A DNA stretch of 64,000 nt. Source: Schistosoma haematobium. Lineage: Eukaryota > Platyhelminthes > Trematoda > Strigeidida > Schistosomatidae. Shown here piece by piece: positions 1 through 11,494 of this stretch. The stretch is from positions 56,462,465 to 56,526,464 of the forward strand of contig NC_067195.1 of the NCBI RefSeq assembly GCF_000699445.3. The letters run 5' to 3'. The notes under the pieces are model-generated. The model had not been told where the DNA came from. It saw nothing but the letters and a program-made list of their open reading frames with translations, and did no database searches. A program made the position numbers and the translations under genes. Positions within the stretch are counted from its first letter, which is position 1. Each line of letters starts with the position of its first letter.

Positions 1-1315
1 TTAACTTGTTTGATAATTCGTCGTTACAACTTATTAGAAATGATTCAAACAGTAGGAATATTTAAACATTGATTGTAATGTAATTGTATATAAACATTTA
101 GTCTAACCATTCCGTTTTTCTTGCTTTATTAGTATCCATTAGTAGTTTATCAGCTTAGTTTTGTCTTTATGAAATATCTTTAGTTTATTAGTTTAGATGA
201 ATTATTGAACAAAAAGTGAGTTAAACGAACGTTGTCTATTTTATAATCTCAATTTTTCTTGTATTTATCGTATTGTTTATTATTAGGATTTTAACTAAAT
301 GAAAAATAGAGCAGTTCTGGAATGTTCTTTCATTATTCCATTGTTTTTGGATGACGTAAAGCCGAATCAATGACAAGCATGAAAAGATGACTAGAACTAA
401 CTAATTATAAAATATAATTATAAGTCTTTTGATCAGTTTATTAGGGTTAAGAACGTAAACTGAATATCCTATTGTATGTCTGTATTATAACTTTGATCTA
501 CTGAAATTTTACTAGATTGTTTAAATGGAATTTCATGTAATTAAATAACGTAAATTTCGGAAAACGTATTCAATGTTTTTTTAAACAAAAAACGTTAGTT
601 TGTAGTCAGATTGAAAGTATCTGTAATCTTGGTAACGAATGTCAGTGAGACAATCGCTCATGTGCTTGTGACGATGAATGGTCATGTCATCTAGAGCAAC
701 AGTGAAATAGATGTCGTCTAGAATTCGATCATGACGGTTTTCTGTTTATCACGATTTAGCGCGACTATCTAACATCAACTGATTATTACTGATTATATGG
801 CGATATACTTGCTATTTGGCGTGGTGATCAGCTGAATGTTGACGTTTGACTGTTAGATTGTGTGATATACTTTCGTCCAAAAGTTTAGAATAGAATATTG
901 TAATATCTAGCCGTTGGCAGCATAAACTATAGATACATTGTTGTTGGTTTGTGTGTGAAAAATAAGATTTGTAATTTTCATCTAAGTGGTTCATTCAGCT
1001 GACGTGAAAATATTGCTATAACACTTAAAGTTGAAAGTGAATATGTGTTACGATCAGTGGACGCCTGGGATACAAACATAAATGCCGTAAACCAGCTTAT
1101 TGATTTATGACAACAAAAACGATGAACTAAACGAAGATGATAGAATCCATTTAAGAGATTACTATTTACATATAATTCTTTTGTAATGCTAACAAACATG
1201 ATTTCAGGAATCTAGTTAAGACCACTTCAGTAACTGAAATAATGTGTACAGTATCAACAATCTAAAGTAATTGCTTCATAAAAAATAACTAGTTTGCTCT
1301 TAAGCCTGTTCACAC
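1..1315. other. AT-rich sequence, no gene seen
   Basis: I see no long reading frame, splice-bounded exon, repeat unit or RNA motif that I recognise here. The two short minus-strand frames at 812-1199 have no recognisable domain and a composition expected of AT-rich noncoding DNA. Confidence 0.5.
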
Positions 1316-1317
1316 TG

Positions 1318-1770
1318 AATATACTTACATAACCCCGCCTGTTACTCCTCGTGGAGGAGCATGAGCTACCTACTAAGATCCTCCAGCCATCATTCTTTTG
1401 ATATCAGGCTCCCGTTCAAACTAATGTGTTCTTGGGTCGTCCTACTTGTTGTTTAGTCTACCTCTTCTCATTTCGCCTTCAAGATTTCATGTTAGTGCTT
1501 GCCTCATGACGCAGTTTGATGATTTCCGTAAAGTATGCCCTATTCACTTTCAGCGTCTTTTCCCAATTTCTTCTTCAGCTGGAAGTTGACTTGTTCTCTC
1601 CCACAGAAGTCTGTTGCTGATGTTATTCGGCCAATGGATGTTGAGTATCTTCAGTAGACAACTGTTTATAAATACCTGTACGTTTCTGATGATGGTTGTA
1701 GTAGTTCTCCAGCTCCGTACAATAGAACTGTCTTGACGTCCGTATTTAGTATTCTGACTTTGATTACCTG
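1318..1770 (-). mobile_element. RTE-like LINE family A, 3' end fragment
   Basis: On the minus strand this encodes the region downstream of reverse transcriptase in family A, with the peptide signature WRTTTTII followed by [16 protein letters not shown] and [15 protein letters not shown]. The same signature occurs at 21,080-21,240 and 28,350-28,500. The element's 3' terminus lies at the low-coordinate end, where the complement of the family A end (CCTATGCTCC...GTAACAGGCG-type) is at about 1,335-1,365. The copy is heavily 5'-truncated, with no endonuclease or RT catalytic motif, so it is dead. The portion 1,370-1,550 is more divergent than the rest. Confidence 0.8.
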
Positions 1771-1962
1771 ACATTAAATGAATAGCTATAACTTGTTATC
1801 CGCTGTATAAATAACTGAGATCATATATTATGATATTATAGAAAGCTGTTATAATATGACATTCATCAGTGATCATAGCTCTCAATAAACTGAATACCGT
1901 GAGAAAGACACATTCTTTCGACGCAAAGACAAGCTGGGTTATAGGCATATACTTCTCATTAA

Positions 1963-1996
<34 letters not shown>

Positions 1997-3345
1997 TTAG
2001 ACTTGAAATTTCTCTATAAAACTAATTGTTATCTTGTCAAACAATGACAGTTAACTCGACGAACGATTACAGTACAAAATTTATTTCCATAAAACTAGTC
2101 ACACAATTCATGAAGTGGAACTATGAAAATATGGTATATTCAAGTAAATTCATTTAACCGATTTAAGTTTCATATTCCATTCTATGCAAACTCGTCTATA
2201 CATAACAAAAAATAGTTTATAAACTCAAGCTGTAAAATAAATTAGATTGTCGCTGATAAGTTAATACTTGTAAGAGAGAATAACAAGTTACGTGAACACT
2301 TTAGTTTAATTACCGTTAAAATTGATATTTCTTTAGATAATTTGATTGTTTGAATGAAAAACATCACTGCTAAACAAACTTTTTAGGTTATTTAAAACTT
2401 TATATTTTATAGAGTACAGTGATAAAAATGGGTGAAAGTAACGATACTTTCTGCGCTTTCTTATTCACTTATCTCTCCGTCACTTCGTGTTTTTATAAGT
2501 GAATAAAAAAGTGTAAGATAAACTGAATTTTTGCAAATCTGAACCATACAAATATCAAAAGTCCCAATTGATCATTAACTTCTAGTCAGCTTAAAGTGCT
2601 GCGTCTAGAAACAGATCGCGTTTTGCATTTGGGATTACCATGAAGTTAGTCTCGGTATCAAACTACATTCTGGTTAAATAACTGCAAATAATTGATAAGA
2701 AGTCATTCAGCTTCACACTTAGTCTATGAACACTCGTAGTTATCACATTATCTTTATTATTAAGTATAGTTATGGACATATTTTCGATCGATTTCATTAA
2801 ACTCTTGGTCATGTAATCGTTCAATGTTCAGCGGTTATTTTATCATCGAAATCGAGTCTCACTAAATAATTTAATTTTAAATTATGCAGTTGAAGAAAAG
2901 TTTCGTTGTCTCACATTAATAGGTGGTTCTTGCTTAGTAGAGGATCTATGACATTTGTTTGACGTTTTCATGATTAATTTCATCATAAAATAAATGTTAA
3001 GTGGAATCAAGTGAAATTTAGTTTGTACGTTTAACTGCTGTATATGTCAAGCATACAAAAACAAAATTACGGTCTACATTTACTTTGTCTGTTTCACTCT
3101 AACTACTTATACATTATATATTTACCACCAACGTCTTCACTACCAACTTGCTTAACACCACACATTATGTTCATTTATTAAAATGGTTCAACTGTATACT
3201 ATTATTTACCATATAAGAGATGTATAACTGTTTTTCCGACTTTTGATTACAAGTTAACTAATATACAACAAGAACAAATAACAGTATTTAGAAGCGTAAA
3301 ATGTTAGAGAATAAATTCTTTCGACTAAATAATAATGTCATTACA
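1771..3345. repeat. AT-rich spacer with (TA)n microsatellite
   Basis: A (TA)15 run occupies about 1,965-1,994. The rest is AT-rich sequence in which I see no gene, recognised repeat or RNA motif. Confidence 0.6.
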
Positions 3346-3347
3346 AA

Positions 3348-3530
3348 AGTTGAAATCATGAGTCAATTGAAGCTAGAACACTATGAAAAACCTGGAAGCA
3401 CTGGACGGCCGTTTCGTCCTATTATGGGACTCCTCAGCGGTGCGCATCCACGATCTTGCCTTCGCGAGACTCGAACCCAGGACCTATCAGTCTCACACGC
3501 GAGCGCTTAACCATTAGACCACTGGGCGGG
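3348..3530 (-). mobile_element. T-type SINE (tRNA-like head plus hammerhead)
   Basis: Read on the minus strand, this begins with a tRNA-like head. An A-box-like stretch (TGGTCTAATGGTTAAGCG, about 3,507-3,524) is followed by a B-box-like stretch (GGGTTCGAGTCT, about 3,468-3,479). A hammerhead RNA follows, then a tail containing TCAATTGACTCATGATTTCAA. The head would provide an internal pol III promoter. The short plus-strand reading frame at 3,301-3,510 is only a shadow of this repeat. It abuts a second copy in opposite orientation (3,531-3,650). Confidence 0.85.
3391..3448 (-). ncRNA. Hammerhead ribozyme, T-type, core intact
   Basis: On the minus strand the order is stem I strand GCACCG, core CTGAGGA, stem II GTCC...GGAC with loop CATAATA, core GAAA, stem III CGGCCG, cleavage triplet GTC, and stem I strand CAGTGC. 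All conserved core bases of a type I hammerhead (CUGANGA, GAAA, GUC) are present. Stem I has one mismatch next to the core-proximal pair. Stem III is a palindrome with no loop, so cleavage would need a two-base loop or a dimer. Confidence 0.8.
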
Positions 3531-3650
3531 ATCGTGGATACGATTGCCGAAGAGTCCCATACTAGGACGAAACGGCCGTCTAGTGCTTCCAGATTTTTCA
3601 TGATGGTCTAGCTTCAATTGACTCATGATTTCAACTATTGAAATTTCTAA
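3531..3650 (+). mobile_element. T-type SINE, partial inverted partner
   Basis: Plus-strand copy of the hammerhead and tail of the T-type SINE, running from GGGATCGTGG through the GTCC...GGAC hairpin, GAAAC and CGGCCGTC to the tail TCAATTGACTCATGATTTC. The core reads CCGAAGA instead of CTGANGA, so the U is lost and this copy should not cleave. It is back to back with the minus copy at 3,348-3,530, giving a near-palindrome of about 280 bp. Confidence 0.8.
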
Positions 3651-3984
3651 AATCTCCACAAAAAGCGTTCTGATAATAATAATACTTTGCATAAGTGGAA
3701 TAAAATATAAATGTGAACCATACGATTACACTGTAAATCGTCAAACAAACTAGAAACTATACAAAAGTTTTATTTAGAGAAATTGAATTTCGATTACCAA
3801 ACAGTATGTAGATGGAATAATAAATTTCAATTTTTCATACATATTTAATACAAATATCTAATAAACATCTCAACTTTATTGATACAGAGATATACTCTTT
3901 CATACAAAATATTTTAATATGAACAATATAAATTCACTTTCGTTCCACTGATGTTTCTGTCATGATTGATCCGCCAATATAAAA

Positions 3985-4125
3985 GTATGATCCCGTGGGC
4001 GCGATCCTAAAATAGAAAATAAACGACTGTCTAGGGCCTCCAGGTTTTCAATAATTGTCTAACATCAATTAGTTCATGATCTCAATCAAAAACCTAATAA
4101 TCACCACAACCCCATACTGATAATT
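3985..4125 (+). mobile_element. T-type SINE, degenerate fragment
   Basis: Decayed plus-strand fragment. It keeps the downstream hammerhead arm and tail (GACTGTCTAGGGCCTCCAGG, then TAACATCAATTAGTTCATGATCTC) and ends with the tail motif CACCACAACCCCATACTGAT also seen near 20,350. The tRNA-like head and catalytic core are not recognisable. Confidence 0.6.
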
Positions 4126-4299
4126 CCATTGTTTCATCCATATTTTATAGTTCATTGTAAAAAAAGAGCTATTTTCTTTGCGGAAATAAACGAATAAGTG
4201 AAAAAGTGTATTAGAGGATTAATTTGAGAAATATCTTTGTTATTCTAAAATATTATGATATTAACTGTGAATAATAATTTCAAAGAGTAATAATACGTT

Positions 4300-4625
4300 A
4301 GACAACTACTAAAAACCTGAAACCACCAGACAGGTATTTCTTCCTACTGTGGGACTCTTCAGCAGTGCACATCCACGATCCCGCTCGTATGAATCGAACC
4401 CGAGACCTTCGGTATCACGCGTGAACTCAAAAACCCTAGACCACTGAGACGATATCTGACTGTTTTAATGTTTAACTTCAATCAATCCATGACATTGCAC
4501 GACTATCTTATATTGTCTTTGGTGGTCAGTTGCTTCACATCCGGCTGAACTTCGCATACCACGGCTTCTCATTAAAACACCAAGAATTCCCTATCGAAGC
4601 TAGTCACTAATGAGAACATGATGAT
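4300..4625 (-). mobile_element. T-type SINE, longer copy
   Basis: Minus-strand copy of the tRNA-headed SINE. A leader lies upstream of the head (about 4,450-4,620), shared with the copies near 17,650, 25,100 and 36,300; it contains the complement of GACATTGCACGACTATCTTA and of TTGTCTTTGGTGGTCAGTTG. The head (A-box region about 4,430-4,445, B box GGTTCGATTC about 4,395-4,404) leads into the hammerhead at 4,318-4,372. The shared leader shows that the full repeat unit is longer than the tRNA-hammerhead core. Confidence 0.8.
4318..4372 (-). ncRNA. Hammerhead ribozyme, T-type, core intact
   Basis: Minus-strand order: GCACTG stem I arm, CTGAAGA core, GTCCCACAGTAGGAA hairpin, GAAA, a short stem III around ATACCTGT, GTC, and the second stem I arm TGGTGG. 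The conserved core bases are present. Stem I and stem II each carry changes, so activity is uncertain. Confidence 0.65.
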
Positions 4626-6820
4626 TGTTAATAAGGTTCATGATTTTAATGCAATTCAACGATCTCTACAACCCTTTACTTTTAATAATATGCATTGAAT
4701 AAGCAATCAAAACAAATGGCATTTTTACATAATGAGCAAATAAATTTATTATAATATGTTTGAGCTATAATTCATTATATTATTTACGTAAGGACTTATG
4801 AAAACAGTTAATTTTACGTATCATCTGTCTAAATTGTGATTATCTCAGAAATTCGATTATTTTTTTATGTGACATTTCTAATTGATGAAATACAGACTGT
4901 ACACCAACCGAACAATCTATTAAAGTCATGTTTATCCCCATAACATTTGGATTACAATAACCTGATCACCTATTAGCATACATAAATAACGACAAGATTT
5001 AGTTAGACAGTTTACAAACGGGAAAGATTGTACTATCTATACAGAAAAAACTTTATCATTTGACAACTTATTTGTATATTCATGATTTGTAAGCGAAATT
5101 AAAAAAGATAGAATACAAGTGACATATTCTGGGACCAAGTAATCACTAAAAGAAAGGTATACTAAATTTCTAGAATGTAAACTATAAGTGCAAAATATAA
5201 AGTTGAGGGATCAAGACAAAGAGTAATCTGAGCAACTTTTTTAATATTGAGGAATGGTATATTTCAGTATTGCTAGTTCGTTCTACCTTGATGTAATCTG
5301 AGTACAATGTATTCAAAGACTAAAATTTCCCAGTACACTATTTTAAATAATCGGAGTTTATAACAGCGAAAAAGTCATAACCTACCTAACAAGGCTAAAA
5401 GCGATATACTGATTAATAAAACAATATCAGTTATCTTAAATAATATTGATTGGATGTTACACCAAAATATTGTAAAGAACGAAGACTCAGGTACGGACAG
5501 CCAAGTGCATTTTAATACAAAATTACAGAGTATTTTCATCAAATATGAAAACCCAACGTTTAGTACTTCATTTCCAACTCCTCCATCAATTGTCTCAAAC
5601 TTCATCGTTCCTTCATTGCTCTTTGTTTCCGTTCTCTTCGATTCGATCATCCCAACATTCTTCTGCCAGGTTTTCCACTTACATACTATTTAAATCGGCA
5701 GACATAAGTAGCATACACTACAATTTAATAAGTTAGATGATTTACTTAGATCGATTACAATTATCAAACAAACAGTCAAGAAGTCAGTCGTGATGAAAAC
5801 CTTAAATTTAACTTCTGACTCTAACTATCAACTGTAAATCATAATTCTAATTCTTCACACCACTTTATAACTTTTATTTAGTCTTATTTAGAAGGTAGAG
5901 ATTCCTAAGGTCACCTTATTGTCGCTAAAACGCCGTCCATGATTTATAGTCTCACTGAAAAAAAAAACAATTACTCGTTATTACTTATCGAAAATATTTC
6001 GTTCTGTTGACTGAATGTTTAATGTTTTTTTTTGTGATACACTAGTAACATCTAAAATTCTATTATTCAAATCCCAACAACATGATAGTTAACTGAGTTC
6101 TGTAATGTATATTGATAATGTTACGATGGTGGCGATTCTGTCTAAAGAACTATACACGTGCATATACAAGGGTTGAGAAATGATGAGTGTGTTAGGATGG
6201 AATTTCCTAGCTGATTGCCTTGACAAAACTTATTAGATTTTGAAAAGAATAGACCTGAGCTGAATAGGAATATTTTGACAAATCACCATTAATATACAAT
6301 TCAAAATGTTATATTTTTATTTCATTTTTGTTCATAAGCCCTAATGAATTCAATTACAATAGCAATGTCGTTGAAGAAAGATATTCATTTATGATGATAT
6401 AACTATGACATATTTGAAATAAACTGAATCACTTCCATGCTTCAACATATTATCTTCATAGTTCACTTATCTGAATAATAGATAAGTAATGAGATTTTGA
6501 AACAACATCAGGTTCACAACAGTTCATCACTTCTTTTTTTATTATATTAATACACTTGAATGTTCAGGCAATATTAACTAATGTATTACACAAATGAGAT
6601 AAATTTCAGTAAATACACTTGTTGAATAAACTTTATAGAATAAAATATAACAAACAAACCCTAAAATCATCCATTTAATTTGATTAAGACGCATTAGAAA
6701 TAACATGTAGAGAGTACGAATCACTGAATAGTGAAAAAAGTGAAAGTATTATAACAGAATTATTAATGCTACACAAATCTTGCACTATTTCTATTCCATT
6801 CTAATGCAATATTTAAAAAT
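4626..6820. other. AT-rich spacer, nothing recognised
   Basis: No exon, repeat family or RNA motif recognised. The overlapping short frames at 5,375-5,736 on both strands lie in ordinary-looking sequence without domain signatures and are not called. Confidence 0.5.
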
Positions 6821-6824
6821 AAAT

Positions 6825-7135
6825 AGTCCGCACAAGATGGACATATGCCATCAAGAGACTGATCAATTGCAGTCCTAAATAACAAAAGGAAGATACAAGT
6901 AAACAATACCAAATGAATCTAAAACTTCACCCTATTACAAAAGCAAGTGGCTATCAGGACTCAGTAGCTAGGTGAATAACGCAATGGAGTTTGAAGCAAA
7001 CAGTACTGGGTTCTAGTCTCAGAATGAACACCAACTCTGAAATCCAGGTAAATCCATCTGACGAGTCCCAAATGGGACGAAAGGCGTGTCCTATATTCCA
7101 CTATCCGTCATTGCTTATAATGACTTATATCCGTT
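6825..7135 (+). mobile_element. S-type (Sm-alpha-like) hammerhead retroposon
   Basis: This copy starts with CCGCACAAGATGGACATATG and GATCAATTGCAGTCCTAAAT, the stretch that forms the end of other S-type units (for example 12,440-12,540). This suggests units that were tandem or circularly permuted. A tRNA-like section follows (A-box-like TAGCTAGGTGA, B-box-like GGGTTCTAGTCTC, about 6,965-7,023), then the hammerhead at about 7,040-7,112. The core CTGACGAG and GAAA and the GTC triplet are kept, but the distal stem I arm is mutated (CTATAT opposite ATCCAT), which should weaken cleavage. Confidence 0.8.
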
Positions 7136-7139
7136 AGCA

Positions 7140-8105
7140 CAATGTTAAAAAAGATAGATATTTTAACCGAATAAGCTTTCCATTCAACTGTATTTTAATC
7201 AAAATTTAAAAGATGCTACTATGAATAAAATAAACATTGTATGATGATTAAAAAATAAGAAAAGAAAAAAGAAAACACAAAAACAAACTAATCCAACTAA
7301 ATAAATATTTACAATTTATTCATGAGTGCCTATTTGTTTTCTTTACTTTGAATGAAACGAAGAAAAAAAAACTTTTAAAAAAAAAATAATCAATCATTAT
7401 TTTTTTCAACTCTTTTATCACCAGGGGAAAAAATGAGGATAAATAAAAACTATCATAGCAACATAGATAATAATAAATAAATAAACTAAAAATAAAAAAA
7501 AAATTAAATCTATCACATACACAAACATAACGGAAAAATAGTTTTACAAAAGAGAGAACAAATAAAAAATTAGAATAAACAAACGTATCTTCAGGCAATT
7601 TTTATAAAAAAAAAACACAATTACTTTATATTAACCAACTATTTAATAACAATAGTAATAGTAATATCTCAAATGTATTGAATTGTATATGTTTAATATA
7701 CAAATTAAGTTAAATAAACTGATCATGTGAGAGATTTTTTTATTTATCTTATTCATAAATGTTGAAGATTGAATGGTGAATATAAGATCTAAGAATTAAA
7801 AAAAAGGATGAAATTATTGAATAAACAATTCTCACCAATAATAGAATAAATCTAATTTGATAAAATCTTCTAAAGGTTCCTTTATGCGAACATTCAGAAT
7901 ATTAATAATAATAATAATAATAATAATGATAAAAGGCATAATAGAAGAGAGGATCTCATCTTACCCATCTAGAATTTTTAAAAAAGGAAGTTTTCTATTA
8001 ACAAGAGCAAAAGATAGTAAGAAAAGTGTTAAATTTATACAGAGAAATTTAAATGAATCAATAAGTGAACAAGATTAGATTAAAGTTCATTTGAAAGATA
8101 GATTT
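7140..8105. repeat. A-rich low-complexity DNA with (TAA)n
   Basis: A-rich and poly(A) runs at about 7,240-7,620 create a spurious Phe/Tyr-rich minus-strand frame. A (TAA)n microsatellite lies at about 7,903-7,927. No gene seen. Confidence 0.6.
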
Positions 8106-8114
8106 ATGCTAAGT

Positions 8115-8285
8115 GAGATTTAGATGGTGGTTGGAGGTAGTCAACAGGAAACCCTGGACCCGGGTTTCGTGCTACTTGGCACTCATCAGCAAGGTATACC
8201 TGTAATCTCGATAGCATTCGATCTGCACTAATAAGGACTAGACAAGCATGACATTGATCACCACCCAGTGATCAATCAATTGTGA
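8115..8285 (-). mobile_element. H-type hammerhead repeat
   Basis: Repeat unit seen again in decayed form at 23,195-23,295. Shared motifs are the complement of GGTAGTCAACA...GGTTTCG...ACTCATCA.CAAGG. On the minus strand it contains the intact hammerhead at 8,147-8,200. The flanking part to about 8,285 includes a short inverted motif (TTGATCACCACCCAGTGATCAA). No tRNA-like head is evident. I do not know a family name for it. Confidence 0.7.
8147..8200 (-). ncRNA. Hammerhead ribozyme, H-type, fully intact
   Basis: Minus-strand reading: stem I arm ACCTTG; core CTGATGA (complement of 8,183-8,189); stem II GTGC / GCAC with loop CAAGTA; core GAAA; stem III CCC / GGG closed by the A-U pair of ACCCGGGT; cleavage site GTC; stem I arm CAGGGT. 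Every conserved core base is present. All four stem II pairs form, and stem I pairs over six positions with one G-U. Stem III is a loopless palindrome. This is the most complete self-cleaving RNA in the window. Confidence 0.85.
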
Positions 8286-8289
8286 TTTA

Positions 8290-10150
8290 TGCTAAGTTTT
8301 TTTCGAAAAGAAAAACATCTTTTAATTCAATTGATCAATTTATATATATATCAGATGACTGATGAATAGCAGCCATAGGTTATGTTAGCATCTCTCTGCT
8401 CCAATTGAAGGATTGACTTATTCTTAATGGCTGATGTGTGATCCAGCTGCGTGAATAGTTAAAAATAAGTCAACTAATAGTCAGCGTTGTGTAAAAGATT
8501 CAAGGAGGATTTCTACAATAATAGGATTTCAAGATCGAACCCGATTAACAATGACAACATGTCAAGGAAGTTAGAACTATAGATATTTGTATTTAACCTA
8601 TGAGTTACAAAGAGAAATAAAACAATAATTACTGCCATGGATGTGGTTTTTGGGATCGTATTTTTCGTATCAGTAACTAGTGTGACCATCTCAAGGTAAT
8701 AACTCTATAATTAGATAATGGGGAAGAAGCTAAGCCTACTAAACTAAGCTATAGTAACAGGTTAAGAACATGAAATTGAAATGGTCAACGTTTAACGGGG
8801 TGACCAGGTTTGGAGAGATAGGACAGTCAAGAGTACGGAAATCATGATTCGAAAACATAGTAGTGAGGTTTAAGACAAAACTATACAACTAAATCAGCGA
8901 TTCTTTACTCATGGTGCTAAGTAAATAACAAGATATTTAAAGTAGGAACGATGGGTAGGTGTTTTTATGCAAATACTGTACACTCGTTAGAAGTTGAGAT
9001 GCATGAGGTTTGTCAATGCCCTTCGGTGTGAATGTAGTTCGTGTGTGTGATTTTTTGCTTCTGTTGTAAGTGTTGTCCTCGACAGTCCAGGCTAAGACTC
9101 AGTGTTGATGAAGGTAGTCTGAAATTCCCTCCTTTGTAAGGAGTGCAAAATAAAGTTGGCGTGCTGGGATTTGGTTTTTATTTTGTCACCTTGAAATCCT
9201 GTTGTTTGGCTGAACATAATTTTGGTGGTGGTTGTTGAGGACTGTTGTGTTTCAGAGTAGAATGCAACTATGAGAACTCTGTTTTCCAACTTAACCTTAA
9301 TAGGCTTTTCACTATTGGCTCTTTCTCAGTTGTGTTGTTCGGTGACTATACGTGTTATCTTTATCGTACCCACTTGAACTTGAGTTTTTTGAAAATATCA
9401 TTTACTGAGGTTTACATTCTTTTCAAATTCATTCAGTTTCTGAAAGAACTCATAGAAATAGTACTCTTAAACAAACTCTAATATTTCTGGTTAGCCACAG
9501 CGATAATTTCAGGAGGTTAGTTAGACATGTAGATATTTTTCACTAGGACCCAGGATCTCATCTGATAGATGGTAGGAAATCCTGGACTAAGGCTATTGCT
9601 ATTCGGTTCACACCATGAAGTGGTTCACGTGGCCTTGAGGAAACTGACATTCTGCGGGTTCATACCCACGTTATTGCCCAAATAGCTTAATACTAACACT
9701 ACATACTGTGAAGCTCGGAGACACGAGTTAGAGATCACCAGTTAGTATCAGTTCCATCAAAATAACACATACGCCTTGATGAACAGTGCCAATCAGTACA
9801 AATATAAATCCAAGGTTTCATGTTGACTATCACGGATCAACTTACACCCTAACATAGTACACGCAAAGTTCAGTTATTAGAGCTAGTTGCTATATTTCAG
9901 CTTGCTTGATATAATTCGATTAATACAACGGGACTAGAAAAATATAGGATTAATTATTCATTAGATGTAAACTGTTAACAACTGACGAAATAATTTAATC
10001 ATGAATTGATTGAAGCCAAAATAACATACTTCTGTTTTTGACTCAAATATGATTTAAAGTTATCATGTTCAACGTAATACCTAAATCTCCTAAAATTTAG
10101 TCTTTTATGAAACTATAGATATTAATTAATTTGTTTCTGTAATCTAATCT
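8290..10150. other. Spacer; possible unclassified repeat at 8.6-9.7 kb
   Basis: This stretch is less AT-rich than its surroundings between about 8,640 and 9,720 and contains two overlapping short frames (minus 9,092-9,289, plus 9,245-9,481) with no domain I recognise. The composition suggests an old mobile element, but no protein signature, terminal repeat or known repeat confirms it. Confidence 0.35.
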
Positions 10151-10154
10151 AACT

Positions 10155-10345
10155 TACTAGTATAGGGGTTGTGGAGATTATTAAGTTTTTGATTAAGATC
10201 ATGAACCGATTGATGTTAGACCACCTTTGGAAACCTGGAAGCACTGAACAGCTGTTTCGTCCTATTGTGGGACTCCTCAGCAATGTGCACCCACCATCCC
10301 GTCCGCGAGATTCGAACCCAGGGCCTTCGGTCTCGTACATAGTCT
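10155..10345 (-). mobile_element. T-type SINE
   Basis: Minus-strand tRNA-headed SINE with B box GGGTTCGAATCTC (about 10,308-10,320), then the hammerhead (10,228-10,290) and the tail containing the complement of GATCATGAACCGATTGATG. The core CTGAGGA and GAAA are intact and the stem II hairpin GTCC...GGAC is intact. The cleavage triplet is GTT instead of GTC (still NUH) and the stem I arm is altered. The A-box part of the head is truncated. Confidence 0.8.
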
Positions 10346-10349
10346 AACA

Positions 10350-10704
10350 ACAAACTATATACTTAAAGAATCTTATTAAACAACACAACACTTGGAAATT
10401 ACTAGATATTATTGATCTATCATAGGTTGTCGTAATTTCTATTTTTAAAAAATGAAAAAAAATTTTTCCCCTTTCTAAATGCCATGAACAATGAAACTCA
10501 GGCGGAAATTCAAAAAAATTGGACACGAATAAAATACTAAAAACTGTATGATTATCTTTTAGAAACTATAAACTGATTTTCAAAATGTTTAGTAGATGTT
10601 TAATCATACAATCAGCCATTGTTAAATCTAATTTTTCTTTCCATTCGCTGAATGGATGAATGAAGGAAACAATGTTGAATGGAATAACTCTGCATTATTT
10701 GATA

Positions 10705-10766
<62 letters not shown>

Positions 10767-11225
10767 CCTTAAGGAAAGTTTCTAAATTCTAAGAATACTT
10801 TTAGAAACCAACTGATTTCAGTTATAAAGTTATTGGCAATAAATAAACGTTGTTTAGATTTTTGAATTTTCTTTTTTTACATCTTCTGAGGATTGATTTA
10901 CTAATCGCTTCCAAAATCTTCGACTGTTAAACGCCCTAGGGAGAAAAAAGATAAAGAAAATACATAGAAAAAACTGTATTTGGAGATTAGACTATAAACA
11001 GAAAATAAGGGCGTTTATAAAATTATTGGTGATATTGAAGTTCTAGAAGCTTTAGAAAATTATGATATCACTAGTAGTAAATTCATTCAGCGTTTAGCCA
11101 GTAAGAATTTTCTCAGAAGATCTTAAAGAACTCTTATTGATTAAAGTATGTTCCTTAATTTTTTTTACTCACTTTTGGAAAATGTTTTGAAGCAATATCA
11201 ATGACTAAATTCACTTAATGTTGTT
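10350..11225. repeat. Spacer with long (TA)n tract
   Basis: A (TA)27 microsatellite fills about 10,709-10,763, the longest simple repeat in the window. Nothing else recognised on either side. Confidence 0.7.
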
Positions 11226-11227
11226 TT

Positions 11228-11490
11228 ACTTGTATCTTCCCATTGTTATTTAGGACTGCAATTGACCAGTCTCATGTTGGCATATGTGCAAACTGTGCGG
11301 ACTGCCTCGATATATTCTTAAACCAAAAGCTTTTTAGGCGATGGTGTTTGAAACGAACAGTACTGGGTTAGAGTATCGGGGTGAAAATCAACTCTGCGAT
11401 ACAGGTGTTTACAGCTGACAAGTCTCAAATAGGACGAAACGCATGTCCTGGATTCCACTGCCAGTCACTATCCATCTTTGCTAAAAATAT
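11228..11490 (+). mobile_element. S-type hammerhead retroposon, rearranged
   Basis: The first part (about 11,228-11,330) is the S-type end sequence in reverse orientation (complement of GGGAAGATACAAG and GCACATATGCCAA, as found forward at 12,490-12,540). The second part (11,335-11,490) is a forward S-type unit: B-box-like GGGTTAGAGTATC, then the hammerhead. The core reads CTGACAA instead of CTGANGA, so the catalytic G is lost, although GAAAC and GTC and stem II GTCT...GGAC remain. It should be inactive. Confidence 0.75.
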
Positions 11491-11494
11491 TAAT

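Noticed and set aside
3460..3530. Possible tRNA gene on the minus strand
   Set aside because: A and B boxes are present, but the head leads into a hammerhead repeat found many times in the window, and I see no proper cloverleaf; it is a SINE head.
7320..7598. Phe/Tyr-rich minus-strand frame that could look like a membrane protein
   Set aside because: It arises from A-rich low-complexity DNA and has no domain or splice context.
9092..9481. Two overlapping short frames in a better-balanced region
   Set aside because: No domain, no terminal repeats and no second copy; noted only as a possible old element.
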